Assembly: GCA_013289685.1 (NCBI GenBank)
Contig: JABCZL010000005.1
Coordinates: 62,001 to 126,000 of the forward strand
Direction: 5' to 3'
Length of the DNA: 64,000 bases
Source of the DNA: Acidobacteriota bacterium
GTDB lineage: Bacteria; Acidobacteriota; Terriglobia; Terriglobales; Acidobacteriaceae
Both the position numbers and the translations under genes were made by a program. This document shows, one piece after another, positions 36,716 through 45,902 of this stretch. The number at the start of each line of letters is the position of its first letter. Position 1 is the stretch's first letter. A model generated the notes under the pieces. The model was not told where the DNA came from and did not search any database. It was given only the letters and a program-made list of their open reading frames with translations.

Positions 36716-38184
36716 CGCGCGGCTTTCTCCGCCGCCGCTCTCTCAGGCGCAATGTCCTCGGCTGCCATCCGCTCCAATTCGCGATGCTGCAAGACAACCT
36801 CAACCCCGTTCCTTCCGCGCAACCGCTTCGCGACTTGCTCCGCCAGATACACCGAGCGATGCTGTCCGCCCGTGCACCCAAACGACACCATAAGATTCTT
36901 GAATCCGCGGTGCTGATAGTTGCTCACGCTGGCATCCACCAGCGACATCACACTGGCCAGAAACTGATGCACACTCTCCTGCTGGTTGAGGTAGTCGATC
37001 ACCGGAGCGTCTCTGCCCGTAAGCATCTTGAAGCGCTCCTCGCGCCCCGGGTTGGGCAAGCTGCGCCCATCAAAAATAAATCCACCGCCGTTTCCACTCT
37101 CATCTTTCGGCAGGCCGCGATGAAAAGAGAAACTGGAAATCCGCACCACCAGACTGTCCGCATCCGAAGCCAGCCCCTGCAATTTCTCCGAGGCCAGCAT
37201 GCTGTGAAAAGCATCCATGAGAGTCGGTAGCGCGATCGGCAGCGTCACGTTGTGCAACAGCCAGCGCAGATTTTTCAGCGCGTACGGCACGCTCTGCAGA
37301 AAATGCACCTTGCGTTCATAGAATCCGCGAAACCCATAGGCCCCAAGCGCCTGCATGATGCGGATGTACACATAGGCGTAGTAGTGCTGCAGGAACGCCT
37401 CGCGCTTCACATCCACGTAATGGCCCAGCGCGTCGAGATAATGATCCAGCAGTTTCTGCCGCAACTCTGGGGGCAGGTCGGCCTTGGCATCATAGAGAAG
37501 CGAGGCGACGTCGTACTGCAGCGCGCCCTTGCGCCCGCCCTGATAGTCCAGGAAATAGGGCTGCCCGTCGCGCAGCATGATGTTTCGCGACTGAAAATCG
37601 CGATAGAGAAAGTAATCTCGCCCCGCGCTCAGCAGAAACTTCGTTAGCCGGCTGAAGTCGTCTTCCAGAGCCTGTTCGCTGAACGCAATGCCCGCGAGCC
37701 GCAGGAAGTAATACTTGAAGTAATTCAGGTCCCAGGAAATCGACTGCCGGTCAAAACTCCCGCGCGGATAACACACCTTGTAGTTCAGGTCGCGCCCCGC
37801 CTCCACCTGAAACCGAGGCAGGGTGGCGATGACTTTTCGATAGGCTGCGACCACCGGAGCGTCGATCTGCTCGCCCGCCCGATGCTTGGAAAGAAACTCG
37901 AACAGCGATGTGTCGCCAAGATCTTCTTCGAGATAAGCCCCATGATCCAGATTTTCCGCATAGATTTCCGGCACGGGCAATCCGTGCTTGCGAAAATGCC
38001 GGGAAAATTCCAGGAAGGCCGCGTTCTCTTCGCGCACATCGTACAGAATGCCGACGGCGCTGATCTTCCCGCCAGCCAACCGGATGATCTTGCGCCCCGA
38101 GCCGCCGAGTTGCCCTTGCAACGGCTGCACCTGCTCGACCGGTAAGTGGAAGTGCTGCTCGAACAGATCTTTGAGAATATCCAT
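36712..38184 (-). CDS. AmgK-like sugar kinase fused to a RapZ C-terminal domain
   Basis: 490 residues. Residues about 20-290 form an aminoglycoside-phosphotransferase fold: nucleotide loop GGSGRKIIRL, catalytic YRDFQSRNIM (Asp196) and metal FLDYQGG (Asp213). This is the class of anomeric sugar kinase AmgK, which acts on N-acetylmuramic acid or glucosamine. Residues about 340-475 carry the RapZ C-terminal domain: FSFHRGLP, FIFDGRSLPNPG and FGCTGGQHRSVYLAEQVA. RapZ senses glucosamine-6-phosphate and controls GlmZ sRNA decay in E. coli; its C-terminal domain binds RNA and sugar phosphate. The normal RapZ N-terminal kinase domain is replaced by AmgK. It overlaps the MurU-like gene downstream by 4 nt. 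Confidence 0.85.
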   Translation of the reverse strand: MDILKDLFEQHFHLPVEQVQPLQGQLGGSGRKIIRLAGGKISAVGILYDVREENAAFLEFSRHFRKHGLPVPEIYAENLDHGAYLEEDLGDTSLFEFLSKHRAGEQIDAPVVAAYRKVIATLPRFQVEAGRDLNYKVCYPRGSFDRQSISWDLNYFKYYFLRLAGIAFSEQALEDDFSRLTKFLLSAGRDYFLYRDFQSRNIMLRDGQPYFLDYQGGRKGALQYDVASLLYDAKADLPPELRQKLLDHYLDALGHYVDVKREAFLQHYYAYVYIRIMQALGAYGFRGFYERKVHFLQSVPYALKNLRWLLHNVTLPIALPTLMDAFHSMLASEKLQGLASDADSLVVRISSFSFHRGLPKDESGNGGGFIFDGRSLPNPGREERFKMLTGRDAPVIDYLNQQESVHQFLASVMSLVDASVSNYQHRGFKNLMVSFGCTGGQHRSVYLAEQVAKRLRGRNGVEVVLQHRELERMAAEDIAPERAAAEKAAR

Positions 38185-38385
38185 GACGTGGGCCTGCGGT
38201 TCACCGGTGACGATTCATCCACCAAGATATCACCGACGCCAAGCCAGCGGGCCAGGGCGCCCGCCAAACGAGCGCGGCACCCTTCTATTGATCACTTTCG
38301 TAATAGCCCATCAGAGCCATTTTCACGCACCACGCCACGCGTTACTCTGTTTGTGAGCAGACTTCGGGGGAGGGCTGTTCGACAT

Positions 38386-38423
38386 ACGTCCCATGACTCA
38401 ATGAGTCTGGGACGTTTTGTTTT
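38386..38423 (+). terminator. Strong rho-independent terminator on the plus strand
   Basis: ACGTCCCATGACTC, loop AAT, GAGTCTGGGACGT, then TTTTGTTTT: a 13-bp stem with one bulged T and a T-rich tail. The T-tract is only on the plus strand, while the genes on both sides are minus-strand, so no known plus-strand gene ends here. Confidence 0.7.
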
Positions 38424-38446
38424 GGAGTCTGCGTTACACAAAGTTT

Positions 38447-41400
38447 CTAACGCGACATAAGAAATTGCACTTCCTTTTCAATTTCCGAGATCGCAATCGG
38501 ATCCACGTTCCCTTCGTGTAATTTCTGATTGAGCTGGGGCACTCTCCCCTGCTTGAATTCAGCCCAATCCCCGATAGCTGCTTTGGCGCGCTGGCTGGCC
38601 TCCTTGTAAACCGCAATTGCTTGAGAAGGCACAGCACGATCTCCGCCTTCGACCACACGCAGAGCCGACGTCAGTTCGCTGTATGCAGCTTGGAGTCCTC
38701 CAGGCTGCGCGGTCCCTCTATTCGTAAGAATCTTAGACATTTCCGCTTGAGCGTCTGCCAGAGCCGATTTGAGCGCAGCATTGTGCTCGCCGACCTTCTG
38801 TTCAGCGCTAGCCAATTGTTTCTGCACCGAAGCGATCTCGGCGAGCGCGCGGCGCGCCTCCAGCGTCTCGACGAATATTTGTTCGCCGAGTTCCCACTGC
38901 TGCTGAAGGATCTCCGGAGTCGCGGGCGAGCGCGGATCCATCACGACCTTCAAGACTTGAGTTTGCGCCTGGCCGTCGACGGTGAGCCGGACCTCATACA
39001 CACCCGGGACAACTTTCGGCCCGCTGGGACTGCGGTATTCCGATTCTTCATCTGCACTCGGTCCTCCGGAACTGCCCCAGGTAAGATCCCACACAAACCG
39101 ATGCGCTCCCGGAGTTGTCCCCAGCGATTCGGGCTTGGGGAACCAGCGCTCCGCGATGGGAACTGGCGGATGCTTCTCAGCTCGCCTATCTTCCGACGAG
39201 AATTTGCGAACCAGTTTCTTCTGGGCGTCGAAAATCTCCAGCGTGACCTTGCCGGCGGCGGCAGACTTGAGGAAGTAATCGATCATGGCGCCAGCCGGAG
39301 GATTCTCGGCGGTTGGTTCCTCAGGCGGAAGCGGCGTGCCGACGAACGAATCATTATCGACGCGAAACGCAGTCGCGGGATGATAAAGCCAGAATGCGCT
39401 CGCTCTTGCGGCCCCGGCCGCCTGGCGCAGCGGCGTGATGTTGTCCAGAATCCAGAACGAACGGCCATGGGTAGCAATCACGAGATCCTCGTCGTGGATC
39501 GTCAAATCGCGAACCGAGGTCACCGGCAAATTGAGTTGCAAAGATTGCCAGTGGTGGCCATCGTCGAACGATGCGTAAACTCCCGCTGCCGTTCCCGCAA
39601 AAAGCAAGCCCTTCTTCTGAGTGTCTTCGCGAATGGCGTGCGCAAAAGCAGGGTCTGCAATGCCGTTCGTAATCAGTTGCCAGGTTGCCCCATAGTCGCG
39701 CGTTCGATACAGATAAGGCGTCCGATCCTCCAGGCGGCTGCGATCGACCGCTGCATAAGCCACGGCAGGATCGAAGTGCGAAGATTCGATCAGAGAAATC
39801 TTGCTCCACGCGGAGAGACCTGGGGGCGTCACATCTTTCCAGGTTTTTCCGCCGTCGCGGGTCAGGTGAATTAATCCCGTATCGCTTCCCGCCCAGATCA
39901 CATCGCGGTTGAGAGCTGAGGGCGCAATGGTGAAGACCACGCCGTAACCCCGTTGCTTCGCGTTCTCGATCGTTGTCGGCCCGTCCGCCTTCTCTCCCGG
40001 CTGTTGCGTCGATCCCGTAAGATCCAGGCTGATCGTCTCCCAGTGCAGACCGCCGTCAACCGTCTTCATCACATATTGCGTGCCGAAATATAACGTGGTC
40101 GAGTCAGCGGGAGAGAACAGCAGCACGGGAGTCCAAGGATCCCGATATTTGCGCTGATTAATCTCTGAACCAAATGTCAGCGCCGGCCACGGAGTAATGT
40201 CCTGACTCAATCCGGTGCGTTTGTTGAAGCGGTCTACGCTGCCGAAAGTTCCACTCAAATAGATGATGTTCGGATCCTTGGGATCGGGCGCCATATACCC
40301 GCTCTCGCTTCCGCCCGCGGGAAACCAGTCGCGTGGTGTGATCTGTCCGTGGTCGGTGCGGCTCGGAACCGCAGCGCTCCCGCTATCTTGTTGCGCGCCG
40401 TACACGACGTAAGGAAACTGCTGGTCGGTAATCACATGATAGAGCTGCGCCGTAGGCTGGTTGTACCACGTGCTCCAAGTCTGGCCGCGGTCCAGACTGA
40501 TCGTGGTCCCCTGATCCGTTCCCAGAACCATGCTGGCAGAATTCCTGGGATCGATCCAAATCTGGTGGTAATCGTCACCACCCGGCGCGCCGCGCACGAT
40601 GGTGATAGTCTTCCCTCCATCTTCGGATCGGTATAGAGCGACATTGGGGAGATAGAGCACATCCCGATTCTGAGGATCGATGGTGATGCCGCTGAAATAC
40701 CAGGCTCGACTCGTGAGCCGGGGGTCCGCATTTTCAAGAACCCACGTCTCGCCCCCGTCGTCGGAACGATACAGCCCACCCTTCTTCGCCGAAATGAGGG
40801 CATAGACGCGCTTGCCGTCCGGAGCAACGTCAACGCCAATGCGTCCCCAATCGCCGTCAGGTAAGCCGCCGCCGCTAAGACGCGACCACGTCTTGCCCGC
40901 ATCTTGAGAGCGGTACAATCCCCCTCCGGGTCCATCAATCGGAGCATAGGTGCTCCAGGGAGGACGATGCGAATTCCATGTGCCGGCAAACAAAATCTGC
41001 GGATTACCCGCGCAGATCGCCAAATCTGAAATGCCGATCTCACGTCCCACATCCAGTACCTTGCTCCAATGCGTCCCTCCATCAAGCGATTTGTAAACGC
41101 CACGCTGTTCGTTCGGACCATACGCATGGCCGAGCGCCCCGACGTAGACGACGTTCGAATCCTTCGGATCGACCACGATCCGGCTGATCTGCCGCGTGTC
41201 CTCCAGACCGATGCGCGTCCAGGTAGATCCGCCATCCGCGGATTTGTAGACGCCATTGCCGGAAGACAGATTGGAACGAATATCGGACTCGCCGGTTCCA
41301 GCGTAAATCGTCTTGGCGTCGGAAGGCGCCACCGCGATCGCGCCAATGGCACCGATCGGCTGGCTGTCAAAAATCGGCGTCCACACAGTTCCGGCATCGG

Positions 41401-41620
41401 TGGTTTTCCAGATGCCCCCATTGACCGCGCCAAAATAAAAAGTAGTAGAATCGCCCGGCACACCGGTCACCGCAACCGCCCGCCCCCCGCGGAACGGCCC
41501 AATCAGGCGCCACTTCAGCCCGTTCACCAGCTCAGAAGAAACCGACTGCGCCGTCGCTGACGCGGCCAGCAGGAGAAGCAGTGTGACGGCATAGCAGAAA
41601 CATGACCTGAGCCTAGACAT
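38447..41620 (-). CDS. Large secreted BNR/sortilin-like beta-propeller protein
   Basis: 1057 residues. Signal peptide MSRLRSCFCYAVTLLLLLAASATAQ, then many BNR/Asp-box repeats such as SADGGSTW, SLDGGTHW, SQDAGKTW, SDDGGETW and SEDGGKT that build VPS10/sortilin-type ten-bladed propellers (about residues 30-720). The C-terminal part has a beta-sandwich (about 780-900) and a helical coil (about 910-1040). Such proteins are often annotated as glycosyl hydrolases in acidobacteria and Bacteroidetes, but no catalytic residues can be assigned; binding is as likely as hydrolysis. It is alone on the minus strand next to the tRNA. Confidence 0.85.
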   Translation of the reverse strand: MSRLRSCFCYAVTLLLLLAASATAQSVSSELVNGLKWRLIGPFRGGRAVAVTGVPGDSTTFYFGAVNGGIWKTTDAGTVWTPIFDSQPIGAIGAIAVAPSDAKTIYAGTGESDIRSNLSSGNGVYKSADGGSTWTRIGLEDTRQISRIVVDPKDSNVVYVGALGHAYGPNEQRGVYKSLDGGTHWSKVLDVGREIGISDLAICAGNPQILFAGTWNSHRPPWSTYAPIDGPGGGLYRSQDAGKTWSRLSGGGLPDGDWGRIGVDVAPDGKRVYALISAKKGGLYRSDDGGETWVLENADPRLTSRAWYFSGITIDPQNRDVLYLPNVALYRSEDGGKTITIVRGAPGGDDYHQIWIDPRNSASMVLGTDQGTTISLDRGQTWSTWYNQPTAQLYHVITDQQFPYVVYGAQQDSGSAAVPSRTDHGQITPRDWFPAGGSESGYMAPDPKDPNIIYLSGTFGSVDRFNKRTGLSQDITPWPALTFGSEINQRKYRDPWTPVLLFSPADSTTLYFGTQYVMKTVDGGLHWETISLDLTGSTQQPGEKADGPTTIENAKQRGYGVVFTIAPSALNRDVIWAGSDTGLIHLTRDGGKTWKDVTPPGLSAWSKISLIESSHFDPAVAYAAVDRSRLEDRTPYLYRTRDYGATWQLITNGIADPAFAHAIREDTQKKGLLFAGTAAGVYASFDDGHHWQSLQLNLPVTSVRDLTIHDEDLVIATHGRSFWILDNITPLRQAAGAARASAFWLYHPATAFRVDNDSFVGTPLPPEEPTAENPPAGAMIDYFLKSAAAGKVTLEIFDAQKKLVRKFSSEDRRAEKHPPVPIAERWFPKPESLGTTPGAHRFVWDLTWGSSGGPSADEESEYRSPSGPKVVPGVYEVRLTVDGQAQTQVLKVVMDPRSPATPEILQQQWELGEQIFVETLEARRALAEIASVQKQLASAEQKVGEHNAALKSALADAQAEMSKILTNRGTAQPGGLQAAYSELTSALRVVEGGDRAVPSQAIAVYKEASQRAKAAIGDWAEFKQGRVPQLNQKLHEGNVDPIAISEIEKEVQFLMSR

Positions 41621-41717
41621 GCGTTGATCCCTCGATGGACAGCCAGTCTACTGGAAAAATGAGAATGCGTTCCTGAGGAAAGCAAAACAGGTTCCCCTCG
41701 GAAGTTGTCTTTAGAAT

Positions 41718-41794
41718 TGGTGGCGGCGGTAGGACTCGAACCTACGACCTACGGATTATGAGACCGTCGCTCTAACCACCTGAGCTACACCGCC
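41718..41794 (-). tRNA. tRNA-Met (CAT)
   Basis: A complete 77-nt cloverleaf: acceptor GGCGGTG pairing with CGCCGCC, D arm GCTC...GAGC, anticodon loop CTCATAA (CAT), T arm GTAGG TTCGAGT CCTAC, discriminator A and an encoded CCA. The CAT anticodon fits elongator Met; tRNA-Ile2 with modified C34 cannot be excluded. It marks the boundary of the accessory region: an integrase gene begins about 50 nt beyond its 5' end. Confidence 0.95.
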
Positions 41795-41846
41795 ACTATA
41801 TTGACAATGCAAGACTTAGTTGGTTACTAAGGGCATCTTGCATCGC

Positions 41847-43037
41847 ATGGATCATCGCATTAAACTGTCGGACATGGCTGACCAACAGCACCAAACGGGC
41901 TACATCTACGAAGCCTTCAATGCGTTCCATGTACGCTATTATGCCACAGAGAATCGAGCCGGTAAGTTGGTTCGCGTGCAGAAGTCGCACAAGCTGTGCC
42001 GCAAAGAAGGGAAGTACAAGAGCGCCACCTGCAACGCGGTGAAGAACCTCTGCACCGACTTCCTCAAGGACAAGGTGAACGCACCCAGCCGGGTCGTCAC
42101 CGGGGATGACGTGCGGGTGGTGGATTTCTGGACGAACACCTACCTGCCGCGCGTTGTGGCCCGGTTGAAACCTTCCACGCTACGAGGCTACAAGCAAATC
42201 TGGCGACAGCTTCTCAAGGATCACTTCGCAGACCTCACCTTGCAGAGCTACGAAGGCAAGCTGGGGCAGCGTTTCCTGAAATCGTTGGCCGATACGCAGA
42301 AGCAAAATAGGAACACCCTCAAACACGTGAAGGCCCTTGCCAGTTCCATCTTCACCACGGCGGTTGAGCAAGAAATCATTTCATCAAATCCATGGCGTGA
42401 TGTAGTCATGCCGCGTGACGCCAAGGCACCGGAGCGCACGAAGCATTACACCTTGGAAGAGGCAGAGAACATGATTTCGGCCTTGGTGGATCACGTTGAC
42501 GCGCAACTTGTGCTGGCACTCGCGTGTTTCCTTGGTTTGGGACCGGCAGAGATTGCCGGGTTGCAGTGGGGCGACGTTGACACGGATTGGATTCACATCA
42601 GGCGCAACAAGGTGCGAGGCGATGTTGTCACTCCGAAGACACCTGAGCGCATGGCATCGGTACCGATCATTGACCAAGTACGTGTGCCGTTGGAGTTGTG
42701 GCGTGCAAAAGTGCAGGCCAGTGAAGCCGCGTGGGTGATTGCCGATCTACCGAACCTTATCAATCGCGTCATCATTCCGCACGTGGAAGGCTTGAACCAG
42801 TGTGTGCCGTGCGAGAAAACACCGAAGAAATCAGGTGTGAAATGGGCCGGGTTGTATGCCGGTAGGCGAGGTGCTTGCACGATGGTGGTTGAAGCGACCA
42901 ACGGAAATTATGCCGTCGCACAAGCGTTGCTGCGGCACAAGACGATGACCACAACGTTGAACGTCTACAAGAAAGCGATCACACAAGGCGCGTTTCAGGC
43001 AGGCATGAAGATGCTGGAAAAGACCCTCAGCAAATAG
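41847..43037 (+). CDS. Tyrosine recombinase/integrase with altered catalytic residues
   Basis: 396 residues from ATG 41847; a TTG at 41820 or ATG at 41874 are alternatives. It has an Arm-like N-terminus, a SAM-like core-binding domain (PRVVARLKPSTLRGYKQIWRQLLKDHF) and the catalytic domain. The expected R of the box G-L-R-x-x-E-I is Gly here (LGLGPAEIAGL; codon GGA at 42540, one base from CGA). The His of H-x-x-R is Tyr (LYAGRRGA), while the Arg, the LLRHKTMTTTLNVY His and the Tyr nucleophile (codon 42966) remain. Loss of Arg I normally abolishes activity. It is adjacent to tRNA-Met, on its 5' side, and probably mobilised the island. Confidence 0.85.
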   Translation: MDHRIKLSDMADQQHQTGYIYEAFNAFHVRYYATENRAGKLVRVQKSHKLCRKEGKYKSATCNAVKNLCTDFLKDKVNAPSRVVTGDDVRVVDFWTNTYLPRVVARLKPSTLRGYKQIWRQLLKDHFADLTLQSYEGKLGQRFLKSLADTQKQNRNTLKHVKALASSIFTTAVEQEIISSNPWRDVVMPRDAKAPERTKHYTLEEAENMISALVDHVDAQLVLALACFLGLGPAEIAGLQWGDVDTDWIHIRRNKVRGDVVTPKTPERMASVPIIDQVRVPLELWRAKVQASEAAWVIADLPNLINRVIIPHVEGLNQCVPCEKTPKKSGVKWAGLYAGRRGACTMVVEATNGNYAVAQALLRHKTMTTTLNVYKKAITQGAFQAGMKMLEKTLSK

Positions 43038-43070
43038 TAGGATCGACGGAAAGAGGGGAGGTGAGACTTG

Positions 43071-43247
43071 ATGTTTACAGGGACAACAGTGGAGCCCGAC
43101 ATGGTAGAAAACGGCGACCTGATTTTTGCAGAGACCAGCGTGACTGTAGTGACTGAGCATGGCGCTGATGTAATCCCACCAGCACCGGGTCTGAGTCCTC
43201 TTGCTCAGGACGTGCAAGCGCTGTCTGGCGGCGATTGGCAACCGTAA
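43071..43247 (+). CDS. Small 58-residue protein downstream of the integrase
   Basis: Starts at ATG 43071 after a very strong ribosome site (GAGGGGAGGTGA, 6 nt gap), 33 nt past the integrase stop. The protein is acidic and Pro/Val-rich (MFTGTTVEPDMVENGDLIFAE and on to GDWQP), with no recognised domain. The strong ribosome site and tight spacing suggest it is expressed with the integrase; an excisionase-like role is possible but its sequence shows no helix-turn-helix. Confidence 0.5.
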   Translation: MFTGTTVEPDMVENGDLIFAETSVTVVTEHGADVIPPAPGLSPLAQDVQALSGGDWQP

Positions 43248-43911
43248 GTGGCACTATTCCTACCCGGCCTCGGCATGATCCGCCGAGGCCATTTCTTTGC
43301 CCAACGCGGCTCGCCGGGTGACAGCACACGATGCCGGCTGACCGAAGCGATACCGGTTAGGAGTTGACTGCATCAACGTGAAACTCGGCATCGATCACTA
43401 TCAGGATCGGGCCTTGTCAGAGTGACTCGCGTCACAGACAGACTCTGGTTTTCGGAGTAGGTTGCCCTAGTCACCTTGCCGACAGTGGCCATCCAGGCTA
43501 CCCATTGGAGCGGCGCTACCACGAGCAAGGAGCGGGAGGCTCTTTTGCTCTCAGGAAACTTGCAAACATGGCAAACAAGCCGAGGCTACGGCATCATCGC
43601 CAGAGAGTGCCGAGCACCCGGTTTCGTTGGCACGCTTGCACAACGGATTGCTAATGACAAGGACAGTCGTACAGGTGAATTATTGACGTGAGGCACAGCC
43701 GTTTGGGTCACGGTGGAGTGTTCGGATTTCGTAACATGATTAATTTCGTTGCTGAGTCTGGAGCAAATGCTCTTACTCTGTAAGAACTTCCCCTGCGAGC
43801 CTTCTGCTCGACTCGCTCGATTCAATGCGCGCGCATCTCTCCTGACCTAAGGAGCGGGATACTCCGACTGTCTGGGCCCAAGAAGATTACCCAACGAAAA
43901 GCGGAGGGAGT
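43248..43911. other. Gene-poor stretch
   Basis: About 660 nt with no convincing gene. A 71-codon ORF at 43476-43691 has no ribosome site or domain. No tRNA-derived repeat of the att kind was found by eye. Confidence 0.5.
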
Positions 43912-45372
43912 ATGGGAAGAAGCTTCTGCATCGCCATTGCACTTATTCTTTGCGCGGTTAGCACATACGCACAGTCCAACCCAGCCTTATTTCGCTGCAA
44001 GACCCAGAAGCACATCATCGATTTATCGATCAACAACTCCGGTCAAACGGTTGAGGGTCCAGCATGTGCCCAGATCGTCGTCAATGCCGTTCGCTATGGG
44101 GCAGACTTCGGAAAGACGGTGAGCTACACCGCGGGGGCGAATCTGCCTAGTATTTTCCCATCGTCTTTCTCGGCTGGAGGAGGTCAGCCGGCAAAAGTAG
44201 AGAGTCTTAACGATCATTTTATGGCCGACTTCACGAATGTCCAATCCTTGCAAGGCCAGCTGATTGCACTCGAAAGTATCGATCGCAAAACCGGTAGCGA
44301 CACTGACAAGTATCTTGCGAACCTTCGGGCTCTGATCGGTCAAACTGACGAGACACTCAAGTCTGGGGGGCCGAAGGCTGTTGTTGCCTTAGTGAAGGGT
44401 CCCGAAATACAGAAACAGATGGATGATGCAATTAGGAGCGCGTTCAATTGGACGACTACTGACGGAATTGTCGGGGGGCTGCAAAGGGTGCAGGCCGACC
44501 TGAACGGGCTCCCGGCGCGCTTTCCCGCGAACACGGGGGCGATTACGGGCGACCCTTGCAGCGACACAAACATCGGCCAACTCGGCTGGGCCGATTGGAG
44601 TAAGTGCCGGGACGCTCAATACAAAGCCGCCCAGTCAATCGTTTCAGCTGTGTTGACGGAGGCAGGCGCGTGGACTTCCGATGGAGACAAGGCAACACAG
44701 TTCGCCAAGAAGATTGGGATAGTCCAGTATTGGAAGAACGCTATCAGTGCGGTGACTGAGGATTCGTTCACACTTCAGTCGGAAGTCTCATGCGGAGTCC
44801 TGTTCAACAAGAACGAGCAGACGATTTTGAAGCTGCTCCTGGTCGACCGAACTTCCGTCTTTGACGGCCAGACTACTCAATCCCAAACGAAAGATGGACT
44901 GCTGACGGTTACTTGTTCATCGCCTTTCGCGGTTACAGCGGGTGCGGCGTTCAGCACGATTGAGAACCAGCAATTCGCAATCGTGAAAAGCTTACCTCCC
45001 TCCGGCACGACTTCAATCAACACCTTCGGAGTGACATCAGACTCAAAAATAAACCCCTATCCGATCGCGATGGCTCATGCACGGCTGCGAGATTGGGACG
45101 ACAACCGATATGCTTTGCACTTCAGTTTTGGAGCCGGCGCAAACGTCAATGGTGACAGCTCTGGTGGGTCGAGTGCGGAATTCTTGACTGGACTGAGCAT
45201 CTCGTTTTGGCGCACGATCTTCGTGACTGGCGGTCTGGACGTTGGGAAACAGTCGAAATTGAGCGGCGGATTCAAGATTGGAGACACGGTACCGACCGAC
45301 ATCACGTCTCCCCCGGTATCGACCTCATACAAGGCAGGCTTCGGATTCGCGATCACATTCACCAAACCGTAA
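43912..45372 (+). CDS. Secreted protein of unknown function, beta-rich C-terminus
   Basis: 486 residues, ATG after GCGGAGGGAG. Signal peptide MGRSFCIAIALILCAVSTYA. The N-terminal half has a helical, Gln/Lys-rich stretch (TNVQSLQGQLIALESIDRKTGSDTDKYLANLRALIGQTDETLKS). The last 120 residues (HFSFGAGANVNGDSSGGSSAEFLTGLSISFWRTIFVTGGLDVG and KAGFGFAITF) look like outer-membrane beta-strands with an aromatic C-terminus. I do not recognise the family. It is 11 nt upstream of the papain-like peptidase gene and appears to be in the same operon. Confidence 0.7.
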   Translation: MGRSFCIAIALILCAVSTYAQSNPALFRCKTQKHIIDLSINNSGQTVEGPACAQIVVNAVRYGADFGKTVSYTAGANLPSIFPSSFSAGGGQPAKVESLNDHFMADFTNVQSLQGQLIALESIDRKTGSDTDKYLANLRALIGQTDETLKSGGPKAVVALVKGPEIQKQMDDAIRSAFNWTTTDGIVGGLQRVQADLNGLPARFPANTGAITGDPCSDTNIGQLGWADWSKCRDAQYKAAQSIVSAVLTEAGAWTSDGDKATQFAKKIGIVQYWKNAISAVTEDSFTLQSEVSCGVLFNKNEQTILKLLLVDRTSVFDGQTTQSQTKDGLLTVTCSSPFAVTAGAAFSTIENQQFAIVKSLPPSGTTSINTFGVTSDSKINPYPIAMAHARLRDWDDNRYALHFSFGAGANVNGDSSGGSSAEFLTGLSISFWRTIFVTGGLDVGKQSKLSGGFKIGDTVPTDITSPPVSTSYKAGFGFAITFTKP

Positions 45373-45383
45373 GGTTAGGTTTT

Positions 45384-45896
45384 ATGGCCGTTCTGAAATT
45401 CCAGATTGAGCACCAAGACCGGGACCAGTGGTGCTGGGCTGCTGTCGCCGCTAGCATTTGCGGGTTCTACCAGGACGATACGCTGCCAACCCAGTGCGGG
45501 CTCGCGAATCAGTTCCTGTCACCAGGTGAGGATTGTTGCGAGGAAGGCGCGTCAGACAACTGCAATATCCCATTTGCTCTCGACGTGGTGCTCAACCAAC
45601 TCGGGCACCTGGTTCAACCGCCGCAAGCCATCGTCCCATTCGAGAATCTGGATCACGAAATTACCGTGAACCAACTACCTGTCGTGGTGCGAATCATGTT
45701 TTCGGACCTTGTGACTGCCCACTTTGTGGTGGTCGTCGGCTGCGCCACCGATGACAGTGGAACTCAAGTGCTCAAAATTGCAGATCCGAGCGATGCCGCG
45801 GGGAACGCGACAAGCATGGAATATTCGACGCTTCTAAGCGACTATAGGCCAGGAGCGACGTGGGACCAAACATATTTCACCACCAAGAAAGCGTGA
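45384..45896 (+). CDS. Papain-like cysteine peptidase (AvrRpt2/C70-like)
   Basis: 170 residues from ATG 45384; no signal peptide. The catalytic Cys is in DQWCWAAVAASICGFYQ, the W-C-W-A-A pattern of C70/C39-like papain-fold peptidases; His is in VTAHFVVVVGC and the third residue in LKIADPSD. Extra Cys residues (QCGLANQF, EDCCEEGASDNC) are typical of this small family. It is inside a three-gene set with the secreted protein upstream and an unknown protein 6 nt downstream. Target unknown; it could process a substrate encoded nearby, including the RiPP precursor 1.7 kb away, but there is no direct evidence. Confidence 0.8.
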   Translation: MAVLKFQIEHQDRDQWCWAAVAASICGFYQDDTLPTQCGLANQFLSPGEDCCEEGASDNCNIPFALDVVLNQLGHLVQPPQAIVPFENLDHEITVNQLPVVVRIMFSDLVTAHFVVVVGCATDDSGTQVLKIADPSDAAGNATSMEYSTLLSDYRPGATWDQTYFTTKKA

Positions 45897-45902
45897 CTCT
45901 GC

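Noticed and set aside
41820-41846. TTG start for the integrase at 41820
   Set aside because: There is no ribosome site close to it and the added residues are not family-like; ATG 41847 or 41874 fit better.
43476-43691. 71-codon plus-strand ORF after the integrase
   Set aside because: No ribosome site, no recognised fold and Cys/Arg-rich composition like random sequence.
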